DNA of 41,426 bases, from positions 1 to 41,426 of the forward strand of contig DBKT01000003.1 in NCBI GenBank assembly GCA_002297365.1, given 5' to 3'. The stretch is from Caryophanales bacterium UBA743 (GTDB lineage Bacteria; Bacillota_I; Bacilli_A; RFN20; CAG-826). Positions 6,682-14,630 of the stretch are shown one piece after another (position 1 is the stretch's first letter; each line of letters opens with the position of its first letter). Below the pieces are notes generated by a model. It did not search any database. It saw only the letters and a program-made list of their open reading frames with translations, and was not told where the DNA came from. The position numbers and the translations under genes were made by a program.

Positions 6682-6765
6682 AGCAAAATTCAAAGCGATG
6701 CGCTTAGTGAAAATTTTTTTCTGAAAGCGGCATCCTTTCATCCTTTAATGATTCTTTATATCCTT

Positions 6766-6805
6766 GTAAAAACGTAGAGCCCGACGTTTTCTTTACGCCG
6801 GGCTC
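6766..6805 (-). terminator. Terminator of the M18 aminopeptidase gene
   Basis: On the minus strand GAGCCCGGCG, a short loop, CGTCGGGCTC, then TACGTTTTT. A strong GC stem 8 nt after the stop codon. Confidence 0.8.
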
Positions 6806-6812
6806 CATTTTA

Positions 6813-8177
6813 TTATGCAGCAAGGAAAACCTTGTAGGCTAGACAGGCTTCAAAGACATCCGCTTTCGAGACGATTTCCATCGGAGAGTGCATCGAAAGA
6901 ACAGGCACCCCCGCATCAAGAACATACATGTTATAGTTTCCTAAGATGTAGGCGATGGTTCCTCCGCCTCCTTGATCAACCTTGCCGATTTCAGAAGTTT
7001 GAAAATGGATATTGTTATCATCCATGGCCTTTCTAATGAAGGAAAGGAATTCTGGCATGGCATCGTTGCAGCCGCTTTTCCCTCTTGCCCCAGTGTATTT
7101 ATTGAAGACCACGCCTTTAGAGAAATAGCAGGAATTGTTTGGCTCATTAGCCCCTGAGTAAAGAGGGTCGACGGCACAAGAGACGTCACTGGATAGCATC
7201 TTGCTTGCGCTCATGGCATGGCAAAGGGATAAATAGGAATCCTTTCCTTCTTTCGCAAGCATTTCCATAACGACGTCTTCAAACCATAAGGATTGAGCGC
7301 CTGTGGCGCCAATGGAGCCCACTTCTTCTTTATCGACCAAAACAACAACGGAGGTGTATTTTTCTTTCTTTCCGTCAAGCACAGCGCGAAGAGAGGTATA
7401 AGCGCATACTTTATCATCATGCCCATATCCAGCAATCATGCTGCGGTCAAGACCATAATCTCTTGCCTTTCCGGCTGGAACGGCGTGAAGCTCGCTAGAG
7501 AGGAAATCCTCTTCTTCCATGCCGTATTTTTCCTTTAAAAGATGAAGGATATAATCTTTGACCTTTCCGTTTTCATCCTTCTCAAGAGGAATGTTTCCAA
7601 TGCTGATATCCAGTTTCTCTCCTTCAATGACCTCGGAGGCTTTTTTTGACATTTGCTCCCCCGAAAGATGAATAAGCAAATCCGTTATCCCAAGGACAGG
7701 ATCAGAAGGGCCTTCACCAATAGACACCTCAAAAGAAGTTCCGTCTTTCCTATAGACGATTCCATGCAAAGCGAGAGGAATGGTGACGTATTGATATTTC
7801 TTTATCCCACCATAGTAATGCGTTTCAAAGAAAGCGAACCCGTCTTTTTCATACAAAGGGTTCTGCTTGATATCTAGGCGTGGGGAATCAATATGCGCTC
7901 CTAAGATTCTCATCCCTTTTTCAAGAGATTCCTCGCCGATTACGGCTGCTAGGAAATTCTTATTCTTGTTGGTCGTGTAGATTTTATCCCCTGGATGAAG
8001 CTCTTGGCATTCTTCCAATGGACGGAAGCCTTTTTCCTTAGCGAGGCGGATCGCTTCCTTTGTGGCCATTCTCTCTGTTTTTGCATTATCAAGAAAATCC
8101 ATATAATCCTTAGAAAAAGAAAAGATTTTCGTTTTTTTCTCTTCATTAGCGTCTACCCAGATATTTTTAGCGTACAT
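6813..8177 (-). CDS. M18 family aminopeptidase
   Basis: Cytoplasmic dinuclear-zinc aminopeptidase (454 residues, normal family length) that removes N-terminal residues, often acidic ones, from peptides. Zinc and catalytic motifs visible: AHIDSPR (His95), YGHDDKVCAY, DKEEVGSIGATG (Glu pair), DVSCAVDP and VLSMHSPMEIVS (C-terminal His). The M18 insert domain lies between about 100 and 230. AGGAGG is well placed before ATG 8177. It is transcribed in the same direction as the oligopeptide importer operon to its right, so it is a natural partner for degrading imported peptides. A 285-bp spacer with unusual hairpins separates the two. Confidence 0.95.
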   Translation of the reverse strand: MYAKNIWVDANEEKKTKIFSFSKDYMDFLDNAKTERMATKEAIRLAKEKGFRPLEECQELHPGDKIYTTNKNKNFLAAVIGEESLEKGMRILGAHIDSPRLDIKQNPLYEKDGFAFFETHYYGGIKKYQYVTIPLALHGIVYRKDGTSFEVSIGEGPSDPVLGITDLLIHLSGEQMSKKASEVIEGEKLDISIGNIPLEKDENGKVKDYILHLLKEKYGMEEEDFLSSELHAVPAGKARDYGLDRSMIAGYGHDDKVCAYTSLRAVLDGKKEKYTSVVVLVDKEEVGSIGATGAQSLWFEDVVMEMLAKEGKDSYLSLCHAMSASKMLSSDVSCAVDPLYSGANEPNNSCYFSKGVVFNKYTGARGKSGCNDAMPEFLSFIRKAMDDNNIHFQTSEIGKVDQGGGGTIAYILGNYNMYVLDAGVPVLSMHSPMEIVSKADVFEACLAYKVFLAA

Positions 8178-8463
8178 ACTGTCCTCCTTGATCTATAAAT
8201 AGCACCCCATAAGCATATCCTTAATTCTTGCGATAGACCAGTTTTCGCTTGTTTAGCGAAACAAAGAGAGTTTCTAGGTGTGGCAAAGAATTACCCTATT
8301 GTCGATTTGTCTACCATTAGTCTACTTTTTAGTCTACTTCGCTCACTAAAAAAGAGTTTTTTTCCTAAATTGTTCACGCAAAAACATTCGATATGTTCGT
8401 ATGTTTTTGTCATAAGTAGACAAAAACGGTCTTTTAGGACGATTAGTCTACTTTTTAAGCCCA
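8178..8463. promoter_or_regulatory. Structured spacer between the opp operon and the M18 gene
   Basis: Gene-free spacer holding several ordered elements. CAAAAACAT (8379-8387) can pair with ATGTTTTTG (8401-8409). GTTTTTGTC (8403-8411) can pair instead with GACAAAAAC (8419-8427). The two 9-bp stems share bases and exclude each other. A further hairpin GTTTTCGCT/AGCGAAAC sits at 8241-8262. GTCTAC or its complement occurs five times between 8309 and 8451. On the minus strand this could act as opp-operon terminator plus leader of the M18 gene; the function is inferred only from structure. Confidence 0.5.
8316..8331. repeat. 16-bp direct repeat, copy 1 (copy 2 at 8442-8457)
   Basis: ATTAGTCTACTTTTTA occurs identically here and at 8442-8457, 126 bp apart, bracketing the alternative hairpins. 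Possible regulator binding sites or the ends of a small decayed insertion. Confidence 0.55.
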
Positions 8464-8922
8464 TCAAGACTCTAATTTGTACCAAACAAGAACGAAAACG
8501 AGACCAAGAAGCAAAAAGGCCCCGCCAATAAGCAAAAGCTCATAATGGAACGGTTTCCTTTTCGCTTTCTTTATCGCAACATAATCCGCATATGTCGGAG
8601 GAAGGTTGCTTTTCTCAGGGTGGATGCGGAAGGTAAAAGAGAAAAGTTTGCGAACGCTATAGACGATTAAGTCGAAAGCGCCTTTTTCCGACACCCAAAC
8701 CAAAAGCCAAAAAAGGATGGGGAGCAATCCTCCTAAGGAGAAGGAATCCGACAGCATTCTGTACTTGTTTTTCTCCCAAGTAAGTTCAAAAGGGCCATAA
8801 AGCTCCAAAAAGAAAACCGTCAAAAAGATAGCTAAGGCAAAAGCAAAAGAGAGGGAAGATCTGGCGATGATCCCTTTAAGATTTTTCTTTTGCTCTTTTG
8901 TTCCTTTTGCGTTTTCTTCCAT
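8464..8922 (-). CDS. DUF3899 family membrane protein
   Basis: 152-residue integral membrane protein. Three hydrophobic segments are visible: about 24-45 (FAFALAIFLTVFFLE), 64-80 (LGGLLPILFWLLVWV) and 128-148 (LLLIGGAFLLLGLVFVLVW). The middle motif SEKGAFDLIVYSVRKLF and the short TYADYV segment fit DUF3899, a family of unknown function in Bacilli. It starts 2 bp after the oppF stop with no good RBS of its own, so it is probably translated by reinitiation as the last gene of the opp operon. A role linked to the transporter is only suggested by position. Confidence 0.75.
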   Translation of the reverse strand: MEENAKGTKEQKKNLKGIIARSSLSFAFALAIFLTVFFLELYGPFELTWEKNKYRMLSDSFSLGGLLPILFWLLVWVSEKGAFDLIVYSVRKLFSFTFRIHPEKSNLPPTYADYVAIKKAKRKPFHYELLLIGGAFLLLGLVFVLVWYKLES

Positions 8923-8924
8923 AC

Positions 8925-10340
8925 TTATTTATTATTCACCATTTCCTTATATTTGGCCAATTCTTTGCTGTCGCATAAGACGAAATGGCCTTTTTCCACT
9001 TCTTGAAGAGTGGGTTTCTCTTCTCCATATTGGTGGTCTCTTTCAGGGACGTAATTGATTCTCTTGCGATGTTTCTCATAATGTGGGTCAGGAAGAGGGA
9101 TCGCACTTAAAAGAGATTTCGTGTAAGGGTGAAGGGGGTGAAGGAAAAGAGCGTCGCTTGGAGCGATTTCCACCAATTTCCCAAAATACATCACGGCGAT
9201 TCTATCGCAGAAATACTTCACGACGCTTAAATCGTGAGCGACGAAAAGAATCGAAAGATGCAATTCGTTTTTCAAGTCGTTAAGAAGGTTGATGACCTGC
9301 GCTTGAATAGAAACATCCAAAGCGCTCACTGGCTCATCGCATATAAGCAAGTCCGGTTCCATGATGAGAGCCCTTGCAATGCCGATACGCTGTCTTTGCC
9401 CGCCAGAGAATTCATGAGGGTAACGTTCCATCATTTCCGGCTGAAGCCCGACGCGGATTAAAGCATTCGACACTTTTTCATCAATAATCTTTTTATCGTA
9501 AACCCCTTGGATACGTAACCCTTCCGCGATAATGTCGCGGACCGTCATGCGTGGATCAAGCGAGGCAATCGGATCTTGGAAAATCATCTGCATTTTGCTC
9601 GTGATTTTTGTGTTTTTGGCAATAAGCAGGCTTTCAAGATATTTCAGATATTCCTTGGAATAAGCAAGGAATTTCCCTTTTTCTTCTTTTAGTTTGGCAA
9701 GTCTTTCTTGATGTTCTTTCTTTGCTTTGATCGTCGCTTCTTTTGCAAAAGGCCTATTGCAATGCCTATTGTCATAATGAGCCTTCCTAATTTCTGCTCG
9801 CTGAGCTTTGCAGATAGAGGAAAGCTCTTCTTTTAAGGATTTTATCTGGTCATCGTATTTCTTGGAAATTCTCTCCTTCTCGCTTTCAAAAGTGCTATCT
9901 TCAGGAACGTTGATGAATTGCAAAGCGTCTTTCTTTTCCTCGCGAAGTTTTTTCATCTTCTCTTTGTATCGGACGCTTTTCCATTTGATTTCTTTTTCAT
10001 TCCACCTTGTTCCAGCGGAGATTCTCGTTCCTTCAAACCAAATCGAGCCACTCGTTATGTCATAGAGCTTGATGATGCTTCTTCCGGTCGTCGTTTTGCC
10101 GCATCCGGATTCGCCAACAAGGCCCAAAACCTCCCCTTTATGAATATCGAAGGAGACATCATGAACGGCTTTGTTGTATTTGAATTCGCCTGAGCCGAAT
10201 TTGAAATATTGTTTCAGATGCCTAACGGACAAAATCACAGGGGCATCCTGAGAAACTTGCTCTTTTTCCCGCAGTTTGACGATATTCTCATTCTCATCGA
10301 CGGCAACGATATCAGAGCTGATCTTCTTTTTCTTTGCCAT
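8925..10340 (-). CDS. oppF: Oligopeptide ABC transporter ATP-binding protein OppF, with coiled-coil insertion
   Basis: ATPase of the peptide importer (471 residues; usual OppF is about 310-330). Walker A GESGCGKT at 76-83, Q-loop MIFQDP with Gln255, signature FSGGQRQR 311-318, Walker B LLICDEP 331-337, H-loop AHD with His369, and the peptide-family C-terminal region after HPLHPYTKSLLSA. Residues about 110-245, between Walker A and the Q-loop, are an extra Lys/Glu-rich, probably coiled-coil segment (KEKMKKLREEKKD, KSLKEELSSICK) absent from ordinary OppF. The frame is uninterrupted and all motifs are intact, so the insertion should be tolerated. AGGAGG precedes ATG 10340. Overlaps oppD by 29 bp. 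Confidence 0.92.
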   Translation of the reverse strand: MAKKKKISSDIVAVDENENIVKLREKEQVSQDAPVILSVRHLKQYFKFGSGEFKYNKAVHDVSFDIHKGEVLGLVGESGCGKTTTGRSIIKLYDITSGSIWFEGTRISAGTRWNEKEIKWKSVRYKEKMKKLREEKKDALQFINVPEDSTFESEKERISKKYDDQIKSLKEELSSICKAQRAEIRKAHYDNRHCNRPFAKEATIKAKKEHQERLAKLKEEKGKFLAYSKEYLKYLESLLIAKNTKITSKMQMIFQDPIASLDPRMTVRDIIAEGLRIQGVYDKKIIDEKVSNALIRVGLQPEMMERYPHEFSGGQRQRIGIARALIMEPDLLICDEPVSALDVSIQAQVINLLNDLKNELHLSILFVAHDLSVVKYFCDRIAVMYFGKLVEIAPSDALFLHPLHPYTKSLLSAIPLPDPHYEKHRKRINYVPERDHQYGEEKPTLQEVEKGHFVLCDSKELAKYKEMVNNK

Positions 10341-12051
10341 TTTTCTCTTCCTCCTTTTCTCTTTGAGCGTTTAATTTCGCAAAACGTTTGATGCGGTCTG
10401 TCACAGCCTTAGGTGGCTTCACCTTCGGGGCGCGTGGATCAAGAAGCCAGGTTGCCGCTTTATGCGTTGGGCTTATATCGAAGAAAGGCGGCTCTTCTTC
10501 AAAATCGATTTGCATCGCATATTTGTTTCTTGCCGCGAAAGCGTCTCCTTTTGGCGGGAGAATCATATTTGGCGGGGTTCCCGGAATCGAATCGAGGCGG
10601 TCTTTGGTTTCCAAATCAGGCATTGAGGAAAGCAAAGCCCACGTATATGGATGGGCCGGGTGGTAGAAAATATCATCCGCGGTGCCTTTTTCAACGATTT
10701 TGCCAGCATACATGATGGCGATATCATCCGCCATGTTGGCTACGACCCCGAGGTTATGCGTAATAAAGATAACCGAAAGATGCCTTTTTTCTTTTAGTTC
10801 GTTGATCATATCAAGGATTTGGGCTTGAATGGTCACGTCAAGGGCCGTTGTTGGCTCATCGCAAATAAGGATCTCAGGGTCGCTGGAAAGAGCGATGGCA
10901 ATGACGATACGCTGTCTCATGCCTCCGGAGAATTCGAACGGATACTGCTTGATTCTCTTTTCAGGGTCTTTGATGCCGACTTCGCCTAGAAGGGCGATGG
11001 CTTTTTCCTTCAATTCTTTCTTGGAGATTCTCAATAAGGCCTCTTTCGAAGAAAAAGCATAGGATTCCAAAAGCTTTTTCGCTTTTTCATTCACGTCCGC
11101 TTCTTTGGAAATGTAATCTTTCTCCAGATGCTCGAGGAAGGATTTCACATAGGCTTTCGCTCTTTCTTGAACCGCTTCTTTGGAGACATCGATTTCTGAG
11201 GCCCAAGCCCTTTCTTTCACGGAATTCGCATCCAGATGTTTCTCTTTCTTTTTCGCCTCTTCTTTTTCTCTTGCCAATGATTTTTTGTATTCGCTCAAAT
11301 AGTATTCAAGGGCAATGACGAAAGTGAAAACCAAGTCGTCTTTTTTGTCATCGAGGTGGTTTTCAACCGGCTTGACTAGCAATTCGATTGCATGCAGTTC
11401 CTTTTGAAGGGAAGGGAAAGAGGAAGCCTCTTTGAAAATATCGGTGTCTTCTAATAAAGACGATAGTTTCTCTTTTAGTTTTATGGCCGCTTCTTTGATA
11501 GAAGATTCATTATGGGCTACCGCTTGCTTTGCCACATCAAGAAGAAGAGAAGAATCCACTTCTTCCCCTTTTCTGACTTTGAGAACGCTTTCTTTGGCGC
11601 TAGGATCGTACTTCAGAAGAGTTTTCTCAAGGAAAGCTGCGCGTTTCTTGTTTTCCCTAATCGTGCTTTTCTTTTTTAGCATCATCGCTTCGGTGATTTG
11701 CTTTCCGACTTTCATGATCGGATTCAAAGAAGACATAGGGTCTTGGAAAATCATCGCGATCTTAGAGCCTCTGATTTTTGTCAGCTCTTCCTCTTTCAAA
11801 CGGAGGATATCTCTGCCATCGTAAAGGATTTCGCCTTCTTCGACGATCTTATTCGGGGCGAGAATTCCCATGATCGCTCTGGATGTTTGGCTCTTTCCCG
11901 AACCCGATTCGCCAACAATCGCCAAGGTTCTTCCACGGTATAAATCGAAGGAAACGCCGCGAACGGCTTTTACGGTGCCATTGTTCGTCCAAAAACTAAC
12001 GCGAAGGTTTTTGACTGATAGAATTTTGTTTTCTTCATTGATATTAGACAT
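10312..12051 (-). CDS. oppD: Oligopeptide ABC transporter ATP-binding protein OppD, with large helical insertion
   Basis: ATPase of the peptide importer (579 residues; usual OppD is about 330-360). Walker A GESGSGKS 47-54, Q-loop Gln103 in MIFQDP, signature FSGGMRQR 374-381, Walker B ILICDEP 394-400, H-loop His432, then the HPAHPYTWALLSSMP peptide-family region. Residues about 127-345 form a charged helical insertion in the helical subdomain between Q-loop and signature. This is a different site from the insertion in OppF. The C-terminal tail is strongly charged. GAGG is 9 nt before ATG 12051, and the start overlaps the end of oppC by 8 bp, so the two are translationally coupled. Confidence 0.92.
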   Translation of the reverse strand: MSNINEENKILSVKNLRVSFWTNNGTVKAVRGVSFDLYRGRTLAIVGESGSGKSQTSRAIMGILAPNKIVEEGEILYDGRDILRLKEEELTKIRGSKIAMIFQDPMSSLNPIMKVGKQITEAMMLKKKSTIRENKKRAAFLEKTLLKYDPSAKESVLKVRKGEEVDSSLLLDVAKQAVAHNESSIKEAAIKLKEKLSSLLEDTDIFKEASSFPSLQKELHAIELLVKPVENHLDDKKDDLVFTFVIALEYYLSEYKKSLAREKEEAKKKEKHLDANSVKERAWASEIDVSKEAVQERAKAYVKSFLEHLEKDYISKEADVNEKAKKLLESYAFSSKEALLRISKKELKEKAIALLGEVGIKDPEKRIKQYPFEFSGGMRQRIVIAIALSSDPEILICDEPTTALDVTIQAQILDMINELKEKRHLSVIFITHNLGVVANMADDIAIMYAGKIVEKGTADDIFYHPAHPYTWALLSSMPDLETKDRLDSIPGTPPNMILPPKGDAFAARNKYAMQIDFEEEPPFFDISPTHKAATWLLDPRAPKVKPPKAVTDRIKRFAKLNAQREKEEEKNGKEKEDQL

Positions 12052-13534
12052 TGTCGGAACCTCTCAATTGTGGGTTAAAGGCATCCCTTAAGCCATTGCC
12101 GAACATATTGAAGCAAATCATCAAAAGAGAGATGAATAAGGCTGGCCAAAAGATGTTATTTGGATAGGTCGTGTAGGAATTTTGACCTTGCGAAAGCATC
12201 GTGCCAATCGAAGTGGATCCGACGGCATCGAAATTGATGATGCCTAAGTAAGATAAGCTTGATTCGCTAAAGATAACGGCAGGAATCATCAAAACGGATG
12301 AGGTAACGATCGTTCCGATGGAATTCGGAAGAATGTGTTTGAAAATCAGTCTTGCATCGGAAGCGCCCAATGTTCTACTCGCCAAGACGTATTCTTGTTT
12401 CTTATAACGGTAGAACTGCATACGCACCGTCGATGCCGTTCCAAGCCACCCCGTGAGAATAAAGGCAACGAAGAGCATCCCCACGATGGATATGGAGAAA
12501 TAGACGCCGTTATAGTTCTTTAAAAGAGCGATGACGACCATAAACGGGACTTCAGATAGGATTTCGGCAATTCTTTCCATGATGATATCCGTCGTTCCGC
12601 CATAGAATCCTTCGATTGCCCCGTAAATTAAGCCAATAATCAAATTAATAGCCGAAACGCCGAAGGCAAAAAGAAGAGAGAAACGCCCGCCAACAGATAA
12701 TCTTGTTAGAATATCTCTTCCCGCCGAGTCGCTTCCTAAAACGAACTTCGCATAATGACCGTTCAGGAAATAATAGTAATTGTCGTAATTCATCCTAACG
12801 TTGTAAACGTTATTAGAAAGGCCGGTTACTTCATAATAAACATATTCCCCTGCTGCATTTTTCTTCCAGGTGTATTGAAGTTCGCCGTCTTTTAAGATCG
12901 GAAGTTTGTTGCGGCCATAGAATCGATAGTCATAATTCGCATTGTTTCTGATGACGTTTTCGACAATCGTTTCGTTTTGCCCTTCTTCTTCAATCCATGA
13001 TGTGTCGATTAACGGCATGAGGATTTTATGGCCTTCGTCCATTTTGGCATCATATTCAAGGACTTCATCCAATTTGTCTTTCGTTAACGTATGATTGACC
13101 GCGCCAATGACGTAGGTGTCATAACGGATGTCGTATTTGTTGGCAAAACCGGAAAAATCATCGCCGGTTTGATATGCCGAATAGACCTCTTTGATGCGTC
13201 CTGCGCGCTTAAAGAGATAATATTCCGCTTCCGAGACCGTCCTTTTCTCAGAGCCATCCCAAAAGCCGCCGGCATCAGAGAAAGCTTTCGGAAGGCAATT
13301 GGTATAGTAAGAATCGGCTTCCGTGGCGGTATAGCCAGTGCAAAAAGGCGTGATGATGGAGAAAAGGATCATGAACATCAAGATTGCGGCTGCGACAATC
13401 GAGCCTTTATTTCTTGAAAAACGGTACATCGCATCGGCGAAGAAGCCAATGCGCTTCGTCTCCATTTTGCTATCAACGAGTTTTTTATCTTGCTGAACAA
13501 AGCTAAAGCGTGGGTCTTGTATTTTCTTTTCCAT
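12044..13534 (-). CDS. oppC: Oligopeptide ABC transporter permease OppC, with extracytoplasmic insertion
   Basis: Inner permease subunit (496 residues; usual OppC is about 300). A cytoplasmic N-tail of about 45 residues precedes TM1 (46-64). A long polar segment, about 65-260, follows on the outer face, rich in Tyr, Asp and Asn and without hydrophobic stretches. The normal fold resumes at FVLGSDSAGRDILTRLSVGGRFSLL, with further TM helices and the EAA-like loop SRTLGASDARLIFKHILPN that contacts the ATPases. In family members the loop after TM1 is only a few dozen residues, so about 170 are extra; they might help dock the binding lipoprotein. It begins 2 bp after the oppB stop. Confidence 0.92.
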   Translation of the reverse strand: MEKKIQDPRFSFVQQDKKLVDSKMETKRIGFFADAMYRFSRNKGSIVAAAILMFMILFSIITPFCTGYTATEADSYYTNCLPKAFSDAGGFWDGSEKRTVSEAEYYLFKRAGRIKEVYSAYQTGDDFSGFANKYDIRYDTYVIGAVNHTLTKDKLDEVLEYDAKMDEGHKILMPLIDTSWIEEEGQNETIVENVIRNNANYDYRFYGRNKLPILKDGELQYTWKKNAAGEYVYYEVTGLSNNVYNVRMNYDNYYYFLNGHYAKFVLGSDSAGRDILTRLSVGGRFSLLFAFGVSAINLIIGLIYGAIEGFYGGTTDIIMERIAEILSEVPFMVVIALLKNYNGVYFSISIVGMLFVAFILTGWLGTASTVRMQFYRYKKQEYVLASRTLGASDARLIFKHILPNSIGTIVTSSVLMIPAVIFSESSLSYLGIINFDAVGSTSIGTMLSQGQNSYTTYPNNIFWPALFISLLMICFNMFGNGLRDAFNPQLRGSDNV

Positions 13535-13536
13535 AA

Positions 13537-14484
13537 TTATTTCGCCCCCATTCTGATACGTGGGTCAACCCATCCGTAGGAAAGATCGATGATCAAAGCT
13601 GCGGCAAGTCCGATCCCAACATAGAACATGCTCAAGAACATAAAGAAGTTGTAATCTTGGTTATTGATCGAAGAAAGATAAAGCGAGCCGACACCAGGAA
13701 CGGCAAAGAAGTTTTCAATGATGAGCGAACCGCTTAAACAAGAGATGAATTCGCCAAGAATCATCGGGAAGATTGGAACCATGGCGTTTCTTAAGGCGTG
13801 TCGCCAAGTGGCTTGCCCTCTGGTTAAGCCTTTTGCTCTTGCCAAAACCATGAATTCGCTTGTCAAGACCTCCGTAAGCTCAGCGCGGGTATAACGGGTT
13901 AAACCCGCGACCGTTCCGATAATCAAGCAAAGCATTGCCGGAAAATACGAATGGAAGAAAACGGGGTTCCAAAAATCATATCCGGAGTTGACAACAAGCG
14001 GGAACCATTTTAATTTGGCGCAAAAAATATATTGAATAAGGAAACAGTAAACGTAGCTTGGAACCGAAATGAAAAGCATGACCAAAATAGAGATGAGCTG
14101 ATCCTGCCACTTATTCTTTTTCAAAGCAGCCACAACGCCTAAAAGAATGCCGATAGGAATGGCGATGAATGAGCTCCAGATATTCAGATAGATCGTGCTA
14201 GGAAGCTTTTCATTAAGGACGGAAAGGACATCTTTTCCGCCATAGATGGTAAAGCCAATTCCGAAATCACCTTGGAATACATGTTTTATATAAAGCATAT
14301 ATTGCACGATGATTGGTTTGTTATATCCAAGCGCTTCACGCCAAGCGTTGATGGAAATGCAAGTCTGATCGTTTGATTTACATGGCGTCACTGGCAATAA
14401 GCGTATCAAGACGAAACACATCGTCATGATGATTAGGAACGTCAATAACATCAAGCCGATTCTTTTAAGAACGTAACGTAACAT
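13537..14484 (-). CDS. oppB: Oligopeptide ABC transporter permease OppB
   Basis: Permease subunit of normal length (315 residues). TM1 is RIGLMLLTFLIIMTMCFVLIRLLP, followed by the short CKSNDQTCIS segment of clostridial/Bacilli OppB proteins, then GDFGIGFTIYGGKDVL and the binding-protein-dependent transport domain. The EAA motif is visible as VLARAKGLTRGQATWRHALRN, and the C-terminus DLSYGWVDPRIRMG is typical. It lies 117 bp after oppA, separated by hairpins. The RBS is a G-rich GGGGG about 7 nt before ATG 14484. Confidence 0.95.
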   Translation of the reverse strand: MLRYVLKRIGLMLLTFLIIMTMCFVLIRLLPVTPCKSNDQTCISINAWREALGYNKPIIVQYMLYIKHVFQGDFGIGFTIYGGKDVLSVLNEKLPSTIYLNIWSSFIAIPIGILLGVVAALKKNKWQDQLISILVMLFISVPSYVYCFLIQYIFCAKLKWFPLVVNSGYDFWNPVFFHSYFPAMLCLIIGTVAGLTRYTRAELTEVLTSEFMVLARAKGLTRGQATWRHALRNAMVPIFPMILGEFISCLSGSLIIENFFAVPGVGSLYLSSINNQDYNFFMFLSMFYVGIGLAAALIIDLSYGWVDPRIRMGAK

Positions 14485-14552
14485 AAAGGAACCCCCGCGT
14501 TATCTAATTTAAGATGTTTTAAGTTGTTTTCGAAGCCTCCTCTATAAAGCCA

Positions 14553-14630
14553 GGAAAAGGGTGGAAAACCACCCTTCCCCCATTTACAGAAGACGGCTGT
14601 TTTATTTGTTGTAGTCGATGAAGCCGTCTT
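14553..14630 (-). promoter_or_regulatory. Hairpins between oppA and oppB
   Basis: Two stems follow oppA. AAGACGGCT/AGCCGTCTT (14590-14598 with 14622-14630) encloses the oppA stop codon. AAGGGTGG/CCACCCTT with a 4-nt loop (14557-14576) follows. Neither has a strong U-run, so partial termination or protection of the oppA mRNA from 3' decay is more likely than full termination. This would let the binding protein be made in excess over the permease. Confidence 0.55.
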
